DNA of 41,469 nt from Aureivirga sp. CE67. GTDB lineage: Bacteria > Bacteroidota > Bacteroidia > Flavobacteriales > Flavobacteriaceae. This document shows, piece after piece, positions 6,594 to 16,280 of this stretch. Within the stretch, counting starts at the first letter, position 1. Each line of letters opens with the position of its first letter. The notes under the pieces were generated by a model. The model was not told the DNA's origin, made no database searches, and saw only the letters and a program-made list of their open reading frames with translations. Both the position numbers and the translations under genes were made by a program. The stretch lies in assembly GCF_015767245.1 (NCBI RefSeq), contig NZ_JADOTV010000030.1, positions 1-41,469 on the forward strand. The letters are read 5' to 3'.

Positions 6594-7244
6594 CTACAAT
6601 CCCTCTTGCAAAACTAGTTTATCAGAAAGTTTTGTGCTTTTTTTCTTCCAATCGAAATAAACAACAACTGCCAAAGTAAAATAGACGCAAAATAAAAACG
6701 AAGCAAATAACAAACCTTTAGAAAAATAAAGCGGAATCGAAATTAAATTTCCAGTCATCCACAAAAACCAACATTCTAATTTTTTATGTGCAGAAAGCCA
6801 CATCGCAGCAAAGAAAATACTAGTGGTAAAAGTATCCATCCAACCAGTAATATCCGAAATACGATCGTTGAATTTGTAAATTGTCAGAACAAATAAAAAG
6901 GAAGCAACAAAAATATAAAAAGCTTTTTGCCAGTCTTTCCAAGTAGTTCTGCTGACGGAAATTTGCGTATTATTTTCATCTTTTCTGCTCCATTGATAAA
7001 AACCATAAAGACTCATCAAAGTGAAATAAACATTGATAATGATGTCCCCATAAAGATGGTTTTGAAAACATAAATAAATAAAAATAAGTGTAGAACCAAT
7101 TCCGAAGAAAAACGATTTTATGTTTTCTTTTTTGGTTAAAAATACATTGGTAATTCCGAAAATAACAGCAAGAATTTCTAGAACAATTGCTGAAATATCC
7201 GTGTGTTGATATGGTTTTGTAAGGAGGGCGACAAATTCTTCCAT
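6594..7244 (-). CDS. pnuC: PnuC-family nicotinamide riboside transporter
   Basis: 216 residues with about seven hydrophobic segments. The NVYFTLMSLYGFYQWSRK motif near residues 71-88, and the CWFLWMTGNLISIPLYFSKGL segment near the end of the core, are characteristic of PnuC. PnuC proteins facilitate diffusion of nicotinamide riboside (or, in relatives such as PnuT, thiamine) across the inner membrane, with trapping by phosphorylation inside the cell. It is preceded on the same strand, 4 bp away, by a cytosolic-type 5'-nucleotidase, so the two form an operon. No NadR or thiamine kinase gene is present nearby, so the substrate is not settled by context. Confidence 0.88.
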   Translation of the reverse strand: MEEFVALLTKPYQHTDISAIVLEILAVIFGITNVFLTKKENIKSFFFGIGSTLIFIYLCFQNHLYGDIIINVYFTLMSLYGFYQWSRKDENNTQISVSRTTWKDWQKAFYIFVASFLFVLTIYKFNDRISDITGWMDTFTTSIFFAAMWLSAHKKLECWFLWMTGNLISIPLYFSKGLLFASFLFCVYFTLAVVVYFDWKKKSTKLSDKLVLQEGL

Positions 7245-7248
7245 AAAA

Positions 7249-8055
7249 TTAAATTAAGACTTTTCCGCAAGGAATTTGATTTTTAAGTTTTTCTATTTGT
7301 TGTTCCTCATCATCAAAATAAAAATGAGGATTGATTTTTTTTAATATTTCATCTTTTGGAATTCCGCCCAAAAAGAAAATCGAATCTATTTGAATATTCC
7401 AAGAATTGAGCGTTTTTATTGCTCGTAAATGTGCTGGAGCATTTCTGTTTGTTAAAATAGAGATATCGAAAACAGATTTTCCGTTTTGTTTTTCTATTTC
7501 TCGATGAATTACTGAAATCTTTTGTAGAAATTTCTTTAAACTTCCTTCTTGTAATGGAAGAGCTGTATTTTCTTTTTCATGAGAATGAAAGGCTTCTAGT
7601 CCAAATTCTTGAAAAATAGAATGAGATTCATTAGAAAATAAAACGCCATCCGCATCAAATGCGATTTTTATTTTTCCCTTTTCAAAATGAAATTCTGAAG
7701 ATTTTTCTGGAATTAGAGAAGTAGCGATTCCAGTTTTTCTTACTTTTTTACATTCTAGAAGATTTGAAGATAAAAACAAATCTAAAGGAAAGGTAGAAAT
7801 ATATGCTTCTAATTTTTTTTCACCCAACAATGCGAAACGAGAAATAGGAATCTGCTGTTTTTCTAAAAAATAAAATAAATCAGAAGTTTCTGAAATTTTC
7901 TGATTAGAAAATAAGATAACTTCAATAAAATTTTGATTCGGTTTATTTAAATTTAAAAGTCCTTTGATAAAGTCAAAAGCAATTCCTTTTTTCTGTTCTT
8001 TAGCTTTAAAAAGACAAAAATCAGTAATACCAATAAGCAATTTTTTTTCGAACAT
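7249..8055 (-). CDS. Cytosolic 5'-nucleotidase (NT5C1-like family)
   Basis: 268 residues. The HAD-like phosphatase motifs can be read in order: IAFDADGVLFSNES at residues 131-144 (nucleophile aspartates), ILTNRNAPAHLRA at 200-212, and FYFDDEEQQ at 245-253. The stretch FFLGGIPK (227-234) is typical of the 5'-nucleotidase family PF06189 (as recalled). It should dephosphorylate nucleoside monophosphates. Coupling to pnuC (4-bp gap) suggests it may act on NMN or another nucleotide to interconvert with the riboside that PnuC carries. This substrate is inferred from gene order only. No signal peptide. Confidence 0.8.
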   Translation of the reverse strand: MFEKKLLIGITDFCLFKAKEQKKGIAFDFIKGLLNLNKPNQNFIEVILFSNQKISETSDLFYFLEKQQIPISRFALLGEKKLEAYISTFPLDLFLSSNLLECKKVRKTGIATSLIPEKSSEFHFEKGKIKIAFDADGVLFSNESHSIFQEFGLEAFHSHEKENTALPLQEGSLKKFLQKISVIHREIEKQNGKSVFDISILTNRNAPAHLRAIKTLNSWNIQIDSIFFLGGIPKDEILKKINPHFYFDDEEQQIEKLKNQIPCGKVLI

Positions 8056-8253
8056 CCTTTAGCAATTAATACGACTTGCAATATCGTAAAAAAACAGTGA
8101 TAGCTGAAGTTTTTTTAATGATGAATTGTAGGGTATTATTAAATTTAATACACTGTTTTTATAAAAAACAACTTGTTTTTGTAAAAAAAGAGATATAAGT
8201 TTTTTACATTGCTAAAAAAATAGCTTTTAACAAATAATTAAAAAAATAAATAA

Positions 8254-10731
8254 ATGAAAAAAAAATACCTTTTGATCCTGTGCCTATTTTTTACATTTTT
8301 ATCTTTTTCTCAAAATATTGAATTTGAAGATGAGAATTTGAAGGAAATTCTTGTAAATGAAACAGTAGCATCTTTTGAGGAAGATGGTATATTTATTACA
8401 AGTAGTGTGGATACTAATGATGATGGTGAAATATCATTAGAAGAAGCGTCGGCTGTCAAGCAATTAAGTGTTTTTGTGTCCATGTTTGATGAGGTATCAT
8501 TTACATTTAATGAGCTACACTATTTTGATAATTTGATATCCTTGTCCTTAACGAATACTAAAATTCCAGAAATTGACTTATCTAATAACACGTCTTTAAA
8601 AAGAATAAGATTTAATGGAAACTCTTTCACCGAATTAGATTTAACAACTAATGATGATTTAACTTCAATATCATTAAATGAATCAAATCTTACACATATC
8701 GATGTAACTGATAAAGAGCAATTAGAAGAATTAATATTACAAGGTGGAGATTTTTCAAATATTGATATATCAAATAATTTATTATTGAAAGTTTTAGATT
8801 TTGATGGAGATTTTATTCCAAATTTAGATGTGTCAATATATCCGAATTTAGAGGAATTGTATTGTACCAACACAAATTATGCTAGTTTTGATTTTTCTAA
8901 TAACCCGAATTTAAGTAAAGTCACATTTGGAGGGAATTCTTTAACAACTTTAAATTTATCAAATAATTTTAATTTAAAGGATTTAGCTTTAATCAATGCT
9001 GCTGAATTAGAAGAACTAGATCTTTCTAATAATTCTAATATTGAAAAGCTGGTAATATTTAATGCAAATTTTTCTAATTTAGAGGTGTCTAATATGACAC
9101 AGTTAAAAGAATTAAGACTTATAGATAATAATTTTATACATCTTAATTTGACAGAAAATAATGAAATTAATAGATTAACAGTACAAAACTTACCAGAATT
9201 AATTTCTTTGCTTCTTCCTGATAATTTAATTAATTCGTTAGATAACTTTCATTATAATGGATTAGATAATTTGGAATATGTTTGTATGTCAGATGAAATT
9301 AAAGCAATCGAAGAGGAGTGGATGTTAGAAATGTATCCGAATTTATTAATCAATACATTTTGTACTTATTCACCTTTTGATGCAGGTTATAATATTAAAG
9401 GAGTTGTAAAATTAAGTGAAAATGAAAACTGTGAAGAAGCAACAAATTTTCAGAATTATTCTTTAGAAATATCGAATGAACTTGAAACTGGTATATATTC
9501 TTCAAATAATCAGGAAAATTATAATATTCCATTGGTAGAAGGTACTTATACATTAAAACCAAAACTAGATTACCCTGAATATTTTACAATTTCACCAGAA
9601 AGTGTTGAGGTTACTTTTCCAAATACAGATAATTTAGAGGAAATAATTCAAGATTTTTGTATTTCACCAAATGGAGAAGTTTCGGATGTGGAAATTACAG
9701 TAATTCCAATAGGTTTAGCTCGTCCTGGTTTTGATGCAGAGTATAAAATTGTATACAAAAATATAGGAAATAAAATAGTTTCCGGAGAATTAGATTTTTC
9801 ATTTGAGGATACAATTATTGATTTTGTAAGTGCAAATCCAACTGAAGATTCTTTAAATGGAGGTCTTATTTCTTGGAATTATGAAAATTTAGCGCCATTT
9901 GAGTCACGTTCTGTTTTTGTTACTTTAAATCTTAATTCGCCACAAGAAGATCCTGAACTGTTAGGAGGAGAGATCATTCATTTTACTTCTGAGATTTCTT
10001 TTGGTTATGAAAATGAAATGGAGTTAATAGAGAGTTTTACTTTAGAACAAGAAGTTGTGAATTCATACGACCCGAATGATAAAACATGTTTGGAAGGGGA
10101 TACAATGAGACCTGAATTAGTAGGGGAATTTTTAACCTATAGAATTCGTTTTGAAAATACAGGAACTGCAAGTGCAGTAAATATTGTTGTAGAAGATGAA
10201 ATAAATCCAGCTATGTTTGATATTTCAACCATAAAAATGATTGATGCAAGTCATGATTGTGTGATGCGAACAGAAGGAAATCTTGTAAAGTTTTTCTTTG
10301 ATGATATTATGCTTCCACATGAAGATGAAACAAATGATGGATATGTAATTTTTAAAATAAAAACTTTAGATACTCTAGAATTAGAAGATACGATTGAAAA
10401 TACTGCCGAAATCTATTTTGATTTCAATGATGCAATTATTACAAATACAGCTATTACAACAGTAAAGAATTTAGTTATAGATTCTTTCGGAACGGATAGT
10501 TTAATTGCTATTTACCCAAATCCTGCAACGGAAATTTTAAATATTTCAAGCAAGAATTCGATTGAAAAAGTAGAAATTTATTCTGTTCTAGGAAAACAAG
10601 TTGCTGAATATAAATTTGATTCTACAAAACAATCTGAAAAACTGAATGTAAAAACTTTGGAGACAGGGGTTTACATGTTAAAAGTTTATACCACGGTTGG
10701 AGAAAAACAATTGAAATTGGTTGTTGAATAA
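8254..10731 (+). CDS. Leucine-rich-repeat T9SS surface protein, tandem copy 1
   Basis: 825 residues. A signal peptide ends SFSQ (residue 20). Residues 53-64 form a canonical EF-hand-like loop, DTNDDGEISLEE. About residues 75-365 are leucine-rich repeats with LDLSNN/IDISNN units of 21-22 residues. A linker domain with paired cysteines follows (about 370-480), then a DUF11/DUF7619-like region containing VNSYDPNDKTCLEG, and finally a T9SS type A sorting domain (IAIYPNPATEILNI to the end). The protein is expected to be exported and displayed or released at the surface, perhaps for protein or glycan binding. It is the first of four tandem paralogues; the 5' flank around 8150-8190 resembles that of copy 2. 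Confidence 0.88.
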   Translation: MKKKYLLILCLFFTFLSFSQNIEFEDENLKEILVNETVASFEEDGIFITSSVDTNDDGEISLEEASAVKQLSVFVSMFDEVSFTFNELHYFDNLISLSLTNTKIPEIDLSNNTSLKRIRFNGNSFTELDLTTNDDLTSISLNESNLTHIDVTDKEQLEELILQGGDFSNIDISNNLLLKVLDFDGDFIPNLDVSIYPNLEELYCTNTNYASFDFSNNPNLSKVTFGGNSLTTLNLSNNFNLKDLALINAAELEELDLSNNSNIEKLVIFNANFSNLEVSNMTQLKELRLIDNNFIHLNLTENNEINRLTVQNLPELISLLLPDNLINSLDNFHYNGLDNLEYVCMSDEIKAIEEEWMLEMYPNLLINTFCTYSPFDAGYNIKGVVKLSENENCEEATNFQNYSLEISNELETGIYSSNNQENYNIPLVEGTYTLKPKLDYPEYFTISPESVEVTFPNTDNLEEIIQDFCISPNGEVSDVEITVIPIGLARPGFDAEYKIVYKNIGNKIVSGELDFSFEDTIIDFVSANPTEDSLNGGLISWNYENLAPFESRSVFVTLNLNSPQEDPELLGGEIIHFTSEISFGYENEMELIESFTLEQEVVNSYDPNDKTCLEGDTMRPELVGEFLTYRIRFENTGTASAVNIVVEDEINPAMFDISTIKMIDASHDCVMRTEGNLVKFFFDDIMLPHEDETNDGYVIFKIKTLDTLELEDTIENTAEIYFDFNDAIITNTAITTVKNLVIDSFGTDSLIAIYPNPATEILNISSKNSIEKVEIYSVLGKQVAEYKFDSTKQSEKLNVKTLETGVYMLKVYTTVGEKQLKLVVE

Positions 10732-10759
10732 GATATTTTAATTTTAGACATTTTATATG

Positions 10760-10795
10760 AAAAGCACATTTTTTAATTAAATGTGCTTTTTATTT
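10760..10795 (+). terminator. Terminator after tandem copy 1
   Basis: A 12-bp stem AAAAGCACATTT (10760-10771) pairs with AAATGTGCTTTT (10779-10790), followed by further T residues, 29 bp after the stop. Confidence 0.85.
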
Positions 10796-10895
10796 ATAAA
10801 ATACTGTACTGTTTTTATAAATTACAACATGAATGTTTTTAAGTAGTTAGGTTTATTGAATAGATTGCAACATCTTAATTTTATAAAAATAACAT

Positions 10896-13295
10896 ATGAA
10901 AAAAATTACATTACTCTTAGTAAGCTTTTTTATCACAGCTTTTTCTTTTTCTCAAAATATAACTTTTGAGGATGAAACATTAAAACTTTTATTAGTAACG
11001 GATTATATCGCTGATATTAATGGAGATGGTGTTATAGATGAAAAAATTGATACAGATGATGATGGAGAGATTTCTTTGGATGAAGCTCTTCAGGTTAAAA
11101 AAATTGAATTTGATTTAGGTCTATCAGGTAACATTATTAAATTTAATGAAGCTACTTATTTTGAAAACTTGGAAAGTTTATTCTTAATTCAAACAGAATT
11201 AGATGAAATTGATTTGACAGGTTGCACACAATTAACTTCTTTGGATTTGAGAAGCAATAATTTAACTTCTATAGATATAAGTAATCAAAATAATCTTGAA
11301 TATTTAAACTTAAGACACAATGATTATCTTGTAAATCTAGACTTAACGAATAATTCGCAATTAAAAACAATTGTTATTAGTAATGGTCAGTATACAGCGT
11401 ATGATTTTTCAAATCTTCCTTTACTTGAAGATTTTGAAGTTATAAATGGTTATTCTGCAACTTCTTTGGATTTTTCTCAGAACCCTAATCTGAAAAGATT
11501 AAGCTTAGGGATTCATAATATTGGTAATCTGAATATTTCAAATAATGTGAATCTTGAAGATCTAGATCTTAATTTACAGCAAAGTCCGAATACATTTAAT
11601 GAACTTGATTTAACGAATAATATTAACTTAGAAAGGTTAAGGTTTCATTGGACAGGTATGACATCAATTGATTTATCTAATAAAAATAATTTAAAGATTT
11701 TAGAGATTGATGCAACTGCACTTGAAAATATTTATATCCCTGAAGAAGTTCCATTAACATCGTTAATGATTAATTCAAATTCAAATTTGGAAACTTTAAT
11801 AATTGAAAGAGATGAAGAGTTTACACTTGAGTTTGTTGATAATTTTAATATTGAATATGTATGTATTCCAGATAACTTAATTTCATTATATGAAGCGGAT
11901 ATTTTACAAAATTCTAGTAGTGTTGTTGTAAATTCTTTTTGTTCGTATACTCCTTTTGATGCAGATTATGCTGTAAAAGGAAATGTAAGTTTTAGTGAAA
12001 CAAATGATTGTGAGAATTCAACAAATATTTCTAATTTTTCATTTGATATTTCAACAGAAGGAGCGGAAGGAGTCATTTTTGCTAATAGCGAAGATGGTTA
12101 TCATATTCCACTAATTGCTGGGACTTATACTTTAAAACCAAATGTTGATAATTCTGATTTTTTTACAATTACACCTGAAAGTGTACAAGTAACTTTTCCA
12201 AATGAGGATAATTTAGATGAAATTATTCAAGATTTTTGTGTGACGCCAAATGGAGAAGTTTCGGATGTTGAAATTACTTTAATTCCAATTGATTTAGCTC
12301 GCCCTGGTTTTGATGTAGATTATAAAATTGTTTATAAAAACATAGGAAATCAAACAATATCAGGAGATGTTGATTTTAATTTTGATGATACAATAATTGA
12401 TTTTGTAGAAGCAACTCCTTTAGGTTATACAATCAGTACAGGGAATATTTCATGGCCATATGAAGATTTGGCGCCATTTGAAGAAAGAGAAATTTTCTTT
12501 AGACTAAACTTAAATTCACCGCAAGAAGACCCTGCATTAGTAGGAGGGGAAATATTAAATTTAGATGCGGTAATTACTTTTGGAGAAGAGTTTAGAGTTT
12601 CTTCTTTAAAACAAGAGGTGGTAAATTCATATGATCCAAATGATAAAACATGTTTAGAAGGAAATGTATTAACACCAGATTTAGTAGGAGGGTATTTAAC
12701 GTATAGAATTCGTTTTGAAAATACAGGAACAGCAAGTGCTGTAAATATTGTAGTAGAAGATCAAATAGATCCTTTAAGTTTTGATATTTCTTCCATAAAA
12801 ATGATTGATTCTAGTCATGATTGTGTGATGAGAACAGAAGGGAATCTTGTAAAGTTTTTCTTTGATGATATTATGCTTCCACATGAAGATGAAACAAATG
12901 ATGGATATGTAATTTTCAAAATCAAAACATTGGATACCTTAGAAATAGAGGATACTATTGAAAATACAGCTGAGATTTATTTCGATTTCAATGATGCGAT
13001 TATTACAAATACAGCTGTTACAACAGTTCAAAAATTGGATGTAGATGCAATAGGAATGGACAGTTCTATTGCTGTTTTTCCAAATCCAACTACTGAAATT
13101 CTAAACATCTCAAGCAAGAATTCGATTGAAAAAGTAGAGGTATATTCTATTTTAGGAAAACTAATAGTAGAATTTAATTTTGATTCAAATAATAAAACAG
13201 AACAACTGAATATAAAAACATTGGAAACAGGAGTTTATATGTTGAAAGTTTCTACTTCGGTTGGAGAAAAACAATTGAAATTGGTTATTGAATAA
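10896..13295 (+). CDS. Leucine-rich-repeat T9SS surface protein, tandem copy 2
   Basis: 799 residues with the same plan as copy 1: signal peptide ending SFSQ, then two adjacent acidic loops, DINGDGVIDEKI and DTDDDGEISLDEA (about residues 40-65) that look like calcium sites, leucine-rich repeats to about residue 340, the cysteine-containing linker, a VNSYDPNDKTCLEG domain and a T9SS type A tail (IAVFPNPTTEILNI). The repeat region is much more diverged from copies 1 and 3 than the C-terminal half. It keeps FRVSSLKQEVVNSY just before the conserved domain, the segment most like the join seen in truncated copy 4. It has its own upstream region with similarity to that of copy 1. Confidence 0.88.
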   Translation: MKKITLLLVSFFITAFSFSQNITFEDETLKLLLVTDYIADINGDGVIDEKIDTDDDGEISLDEALQVKKIEFDLGLSGNIIKFNEATYFENLESLFLIQTELDEIDLTGCTQLTSLDLRSNNLTSIDISNQNNLEYLNLRHNDYLVNLDLTNNSQLKTIVISNGQYTAYDFSNLPLLEDFEVINGYSATSLDFSQNPNLKRLSLGIHNIGNLNISNNVNLEDLDLNLQQSPNTFNELDLTNNINLERLRFHWTGMTSIDLSNKNNLKILEIDATALENIYIPEEVPLTSLMINSNSNLETLIIERDEEFTLEFVDNFNIEYVCIPDNLISLYEADILQNSSSVVVNSFCSYTPFDADYAVKGNVSFSETNDCENSTNISNFSFDISTEGAEGVIFANSEDGYHIPLIAGTYTLKPNVDNSDFFTITPESVQVTFPNEDNLDEIIQDFCVTPNGEVSDVEITLIPIDLARPGFDVDYKIVYKNIGNQTISGDVDFNFDDTIIDFVEATPLGYTISTGNISWPYEDLAPFEEREIFFRLNLNSPQEDPALVGGEILNLDAVITFGEEFRVSSLKQEVVNSYDPNDKTCLEGNVLTPDLVGGYLTYRIRFENTGTASAVNIVVEDQIDPLSFDISSIKMIDSSHDCVMRTEGNLVKFFFDDIMLPHEDETNDGYVIFKIKTLDTLEIEDTIENTAEIYFDFNDAIITNTAVTTVQKLDVDAIGMDSSIAVFPNPTTEILNISSKNSIEKVEVYSILGKLIVEFNFDSNNKTEQLNIKTLETGVYMLKVSTSVGEKQLKLVIE

Positions 13296-13315
13296 AAATA
13301 ACATATCCAATATTT

Positions 13316-13346
13316 AAAAAGCCTCTATTTTAATAGAGGTTTTTTA
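13316..13346 (+). terminator. Terminator after tandem copy 2
   Basis: CCTCTATT (13322-13329) pairs with AATAGAGG (13332-13339), extended by flanking A and T runs, 27 bp after the stop of copy 2. Confidence 0.8.
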
Positions 13347-13509
13347 ATTAGGTGAAATTTGATATATGAATATAGTTGGTTAGTTGTGTTGTTTAGTGCG
13401 TATTAATACGTAAAAATGTTAATAAAATAAGATATTGTTAAAATGTAAGATGATATTTTTTTATTTTTAGAAAAAAATATTTTAGTTAAAAATAAAACCT
13501 CGAAAAATT

Positions 13510-16059
13510 ATGAAAAAAAATTACCTATTGGCTTTATGCCTATTTATTTCCGTATTTGCATTTTCTCAAAATATTGTTTTTGAAGATGCTGTGTTAAAAA
13601 ATTATTTAGTTTCTGAAGCTGTTGCTGATATGAATGGTGATGGTATAGCAGATGAATTAATAGATGCTAATAATGATGGTGAAATATCAACAGCTGAAGC
13701 TCTATTAGTGAAAGGTATTATGGTCGAAATAGATCCGTTAGCTGATATTTCAGAGAAAATTACTTCATTTGATGAAATTTCTTATTTTGAAAATATTGTC
13801 TCAATAGACTTAAAAAATCATGATATAGAATCTATGGATTTGTCAAATAATTTAAGTTTGACAACGATACTTCTAATGGCGAATTATCATGAAACTTTAA
13901 TTTTACCAGATACAGATGGTTTAGAAAATTTAAGTATTTATGGAAGTGAGTTGACGAGTATAGATGTGTCAAATTATCCTAATTTAAAACAGTTAGATTT
14001 AGCATGGACTCCAATTACTTCTGTAGATGTAACAAATAATCTTTTATTAGAAGGGTTAAATATTGGACAATGTTATAATATAAATACGGAAGTGGACTTA
14101 TCAAATAATGTGAACTTACAATATTTAGATGTTTCTAATTATGCATTTTCAAATATTGATTTGACATTATATCCTGATTTAGAAACTTTATATTTTAATG
14201 AAACATTGTTAACTGAATTTGATTTTTCATCTAATTTAGAATTAAAACATTTATATATTTCTGGAGATAATTTAAGCGAATTAAATATTGAAAATAATAT
14301 CAATCTCGAAGTATTACGAATATCGAAAGGGACGAATATTGAAAATTTAAATATTTCTAATAATATAAATTTGAAAGAAATAGGAGTCCAAAATACAGAG
14401 GTTTCTTATTTGGATTTTTCAGAATCTTTAGATTTGACAAGTTTAACTTTAAGTAATAACAAATTTGAAAATATTTTATTAAATAAATATACTAATTTGA
14501 ATTTTTTATATGTAGCTAATGAGCCTGCGTTGAAGATATTAACTTTAAATTCTGAAAATATCCAAACATATGATGGTAATTTTTCTAATCTTTCAATGAT
14601 TGAATATGTATGTATGCCAGAATCTTTAATTTCTACTTATGAGCCTACATTAGTTTTATACTCTCCGGATGTGATAGTTAATTCTTTTTGTACTTTTTCA
14701 CCTTGGGAAACAGATTATACTATAAAAGGAAATGTGACTTATGCTGGAGATGGAAATTGTGATAATGCTTCAGGAATATATAATATGTCTTTAGAAATTG
14801 CAAGTGGTGATGTTTCAGCTGTATTTTCATTAAATTCTGATGAAGCATATGAAATACCTTTAGGAGCAGGAACATATACGCTTAAACCATTATTAGAAAA
14901 TGAAGAGTATTTTAACGTTACTCCAGAAAGTATTGAAATTACTTTTCCAAATGAGGATAATTTAGATGAAATTATTCAAGATTTTTGTGTTACACCGAAT
15001 GGAGAAATTTCAGATGTTGAAATTACTTTAATTCCAACAAGTTTAGCTCGTCCTGGTTTTGATTCGGGGTATAAAATTGTATATAAAAATATAGGAAATC
15101 AAATAATTTCAGGAGATATTGATTTTACTTTTGATGATACAATTATTGATTTTGTAAATTCAAACCCAACAGAAGAAGAAATTAATACAGGATCTATTTC
15201 ATGGACTTTTGATGATTTAGTACCATTTGAGTCAAGATCAATTTATTTTACTTTAAACTTAAATTCACCACAAGAAGACCCAGCTTTAATAGGAGGAGAA
15301 TTCTTGAATCTTTTAGTAGATTTAGATTTTATGGAAAGTGATGATCAAGTAGGAGGAGATAGCTTCGCTTTAAAACAAGAAGTAGTTAATTCTTACGATC
15401 CAAATGATAAAACATGTTTAGAAGGCGATACAATGAGACCTGAATTAGTAGGAGAGTATTTAACGTATAGAATTCGATTTGAAAATACAGGAACTGCAAG
15501 TGCTGTAAATATTGTAGTAGAAGATGAAATAAATCCAGCAATGTTTGATATTTCTACAATTCAATTAATAGACGCAAGTCATAATTGTGAAATGAGAACA
15601 GAAGGAAATACAGCAAAATTTTTCTTTGACGATATAATGCTTTCACACGAAGATGAGATAAATGATGGATATGTAATTTTCAAAATCAAAACTTTGGACA
15701 CTCTAGAGTTAGAAGATACGATTGAAAATACTGCAGAAATCTATTTTGATTTTAATGATGCGATTGTTACAAACACCGCTATTACAACAGTGAAAAATTT
15801 GGATGTAGATTCTTACGGAACGGATAGCTCAATTGCTATTTACCCAAATCCTGCAACGGAAATTTTAAATATTTCAAGTATAAATGAAATTGAAAAAGTA
15901 GAAATTTATTCTGTTCTAGGAAAACAAGTTGCTGAATATAAATTTGATTCTACAAAACAATCTGAAAAAATGAATATAAAAACTTTGGAAACAGGAGTTT
16001 ATCTCTTGAAAGTAAATACTTCGGTTGGAGAAAAACAATTGAAATTGGTTATTGAATAA
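13510..16059 (+). CDS. Leucine-rich-repeat T9SS surface protein, tandem copy 3
   Basis: 849 residues, the longest of the family. Signal peptide ending AFSQ, acidic loops DMNGDGIADELI and DANNDGEISTAEA, leucine-rich repeats (about 80-385), the linker with cysteines, the VNSYDPNDKTCLEG domain and a T9SS type A tail. Its last 200 codons are almost identical in DNA to copy 1 in some stretches (for example the tail after the PNPATEIL motif) and to copy 4 in others (15661-15810 against 16612-16761). This patchwork suggests gene conversion between tandem copies. Role as for copy 1: exported, probably calcium-stabilised binding protein. Confidence 0.88.
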   Translation: MKKNYLLALCLFISVFAFSQNIVFEDAVLKNYLVSEAVADMNGDGIADELIDANNDGEISTAEALLVKGIMVEIDPLADISEKITSFDEISYFENIVSIDLKNHDIESMDLSNNLSLTTILLMANYHETLILPDTDGLENLSIYGSELTSIDVSNYPNLKQLDLAWTPITSVDVTNNLLLEGLNIGQCYNINTEVDLSNNVNLQYLDVSNYAFSNIDLTLYPDLETLYFNETLLTEFDFSSNLELKHLYISGDNLSELNIENNINLEVLRISKGTNIENLNISNNINLKEIGVQNTEVSYLDFSESLDLTSLTLSNNKFENILLNKYTNLNFLYVANEPALKILTLNSENIQTYDGNFSNLSMIEYVCMPESLISTYEPTLVLYSPDVIVNSFCTFSPWETDYTIKGNVTYAGDGNCDNASGIYNMSLEIASGDVSAVFSLNSDEAYEIPLGAGTYTLKPLLENEEYFNVTPESIEITFPNEDNLDEIIQDFCVTPNGEISDVEITLIPTSLARPGFDSGYKIVYKNIGNQIISGDIDFTFDDTIIDFVNSNPTEEEINTGSISWTFDDLVPFESRSIYFTLNLNSPQEDPALIGGEFLNLLVDLDFMESDDQVGGDSFALKQEVVNSYDPNDKTCLEGDTMRPELVGEYLTYRIRFENTGTASAVNIVVEDEINPAMFDISTIQLIDASHNCEMRTEGNTAKFFFDDIMLSHEDEINDGYVIFKIKTLDTLELEDTIENTAEIYFDFNDAIVTNTAITTVKNLDVDSYGTDSSIAIYPNPATEILNISSINEIEKVEIYSVLGKQVAEYKFDSTKQSEKMNIKTLETGVYLLKVNTSVGEKQLKLVIE

Positions 16060-16086
16060 GTTACAACTGAAATTCTAATAATTTTA

Positions 16087-16117
16087 TAAAACTCCTATTT
16101 TAAATAGGAGTTTTTAT
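16087..16117 (+). terminator. Terminator after tandem copy 3
   Basis: The palindrome AACTCCTATTT/AAATAGGAGTT (about 16089-16112) is followed by a T run, some 30 bp after the stop. Confidence 0.8.
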
Positions 16118-16225
16118 TTGTAATTAAAATTAGTGATTATCTTGTTTGTTTATGTTTTTAATGCTGATTGTGTTTTAAAAATGTTAATTACATGAATTAA
16201 ATTCAATATTTAGATAGTAATTGTT

Positions 16226-16255
16226 TTGATTTTTAAATATAATAACTTAGGTTTG
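16226..16255 (+). promoter_or_regulatory. Consensus-like promoter of truncated copy 4
   Basis: A -33 TTG at 16226-16228 and a -7 TAGGTTTG at 16248-16255 are separated by 19 bp, a good match to the Bacteroidota housekeeping promoter. A related TAGGTTTA sits at 10848-10855 upstream of copy 2. The promoter of the truncated gene therefore looks intact. Confidence 0.6.
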
Positions 16256-16280
16256 TTGAAAAATTAATCCCCAAAAAAAT

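Noticed and set aside
8056-8253. A riboswitch upstream of the nucleotidase-pnuC pair or the first LRR gene
   Set aside because: No conserved NAD, thiamine or other riboswitch core was recognisable.
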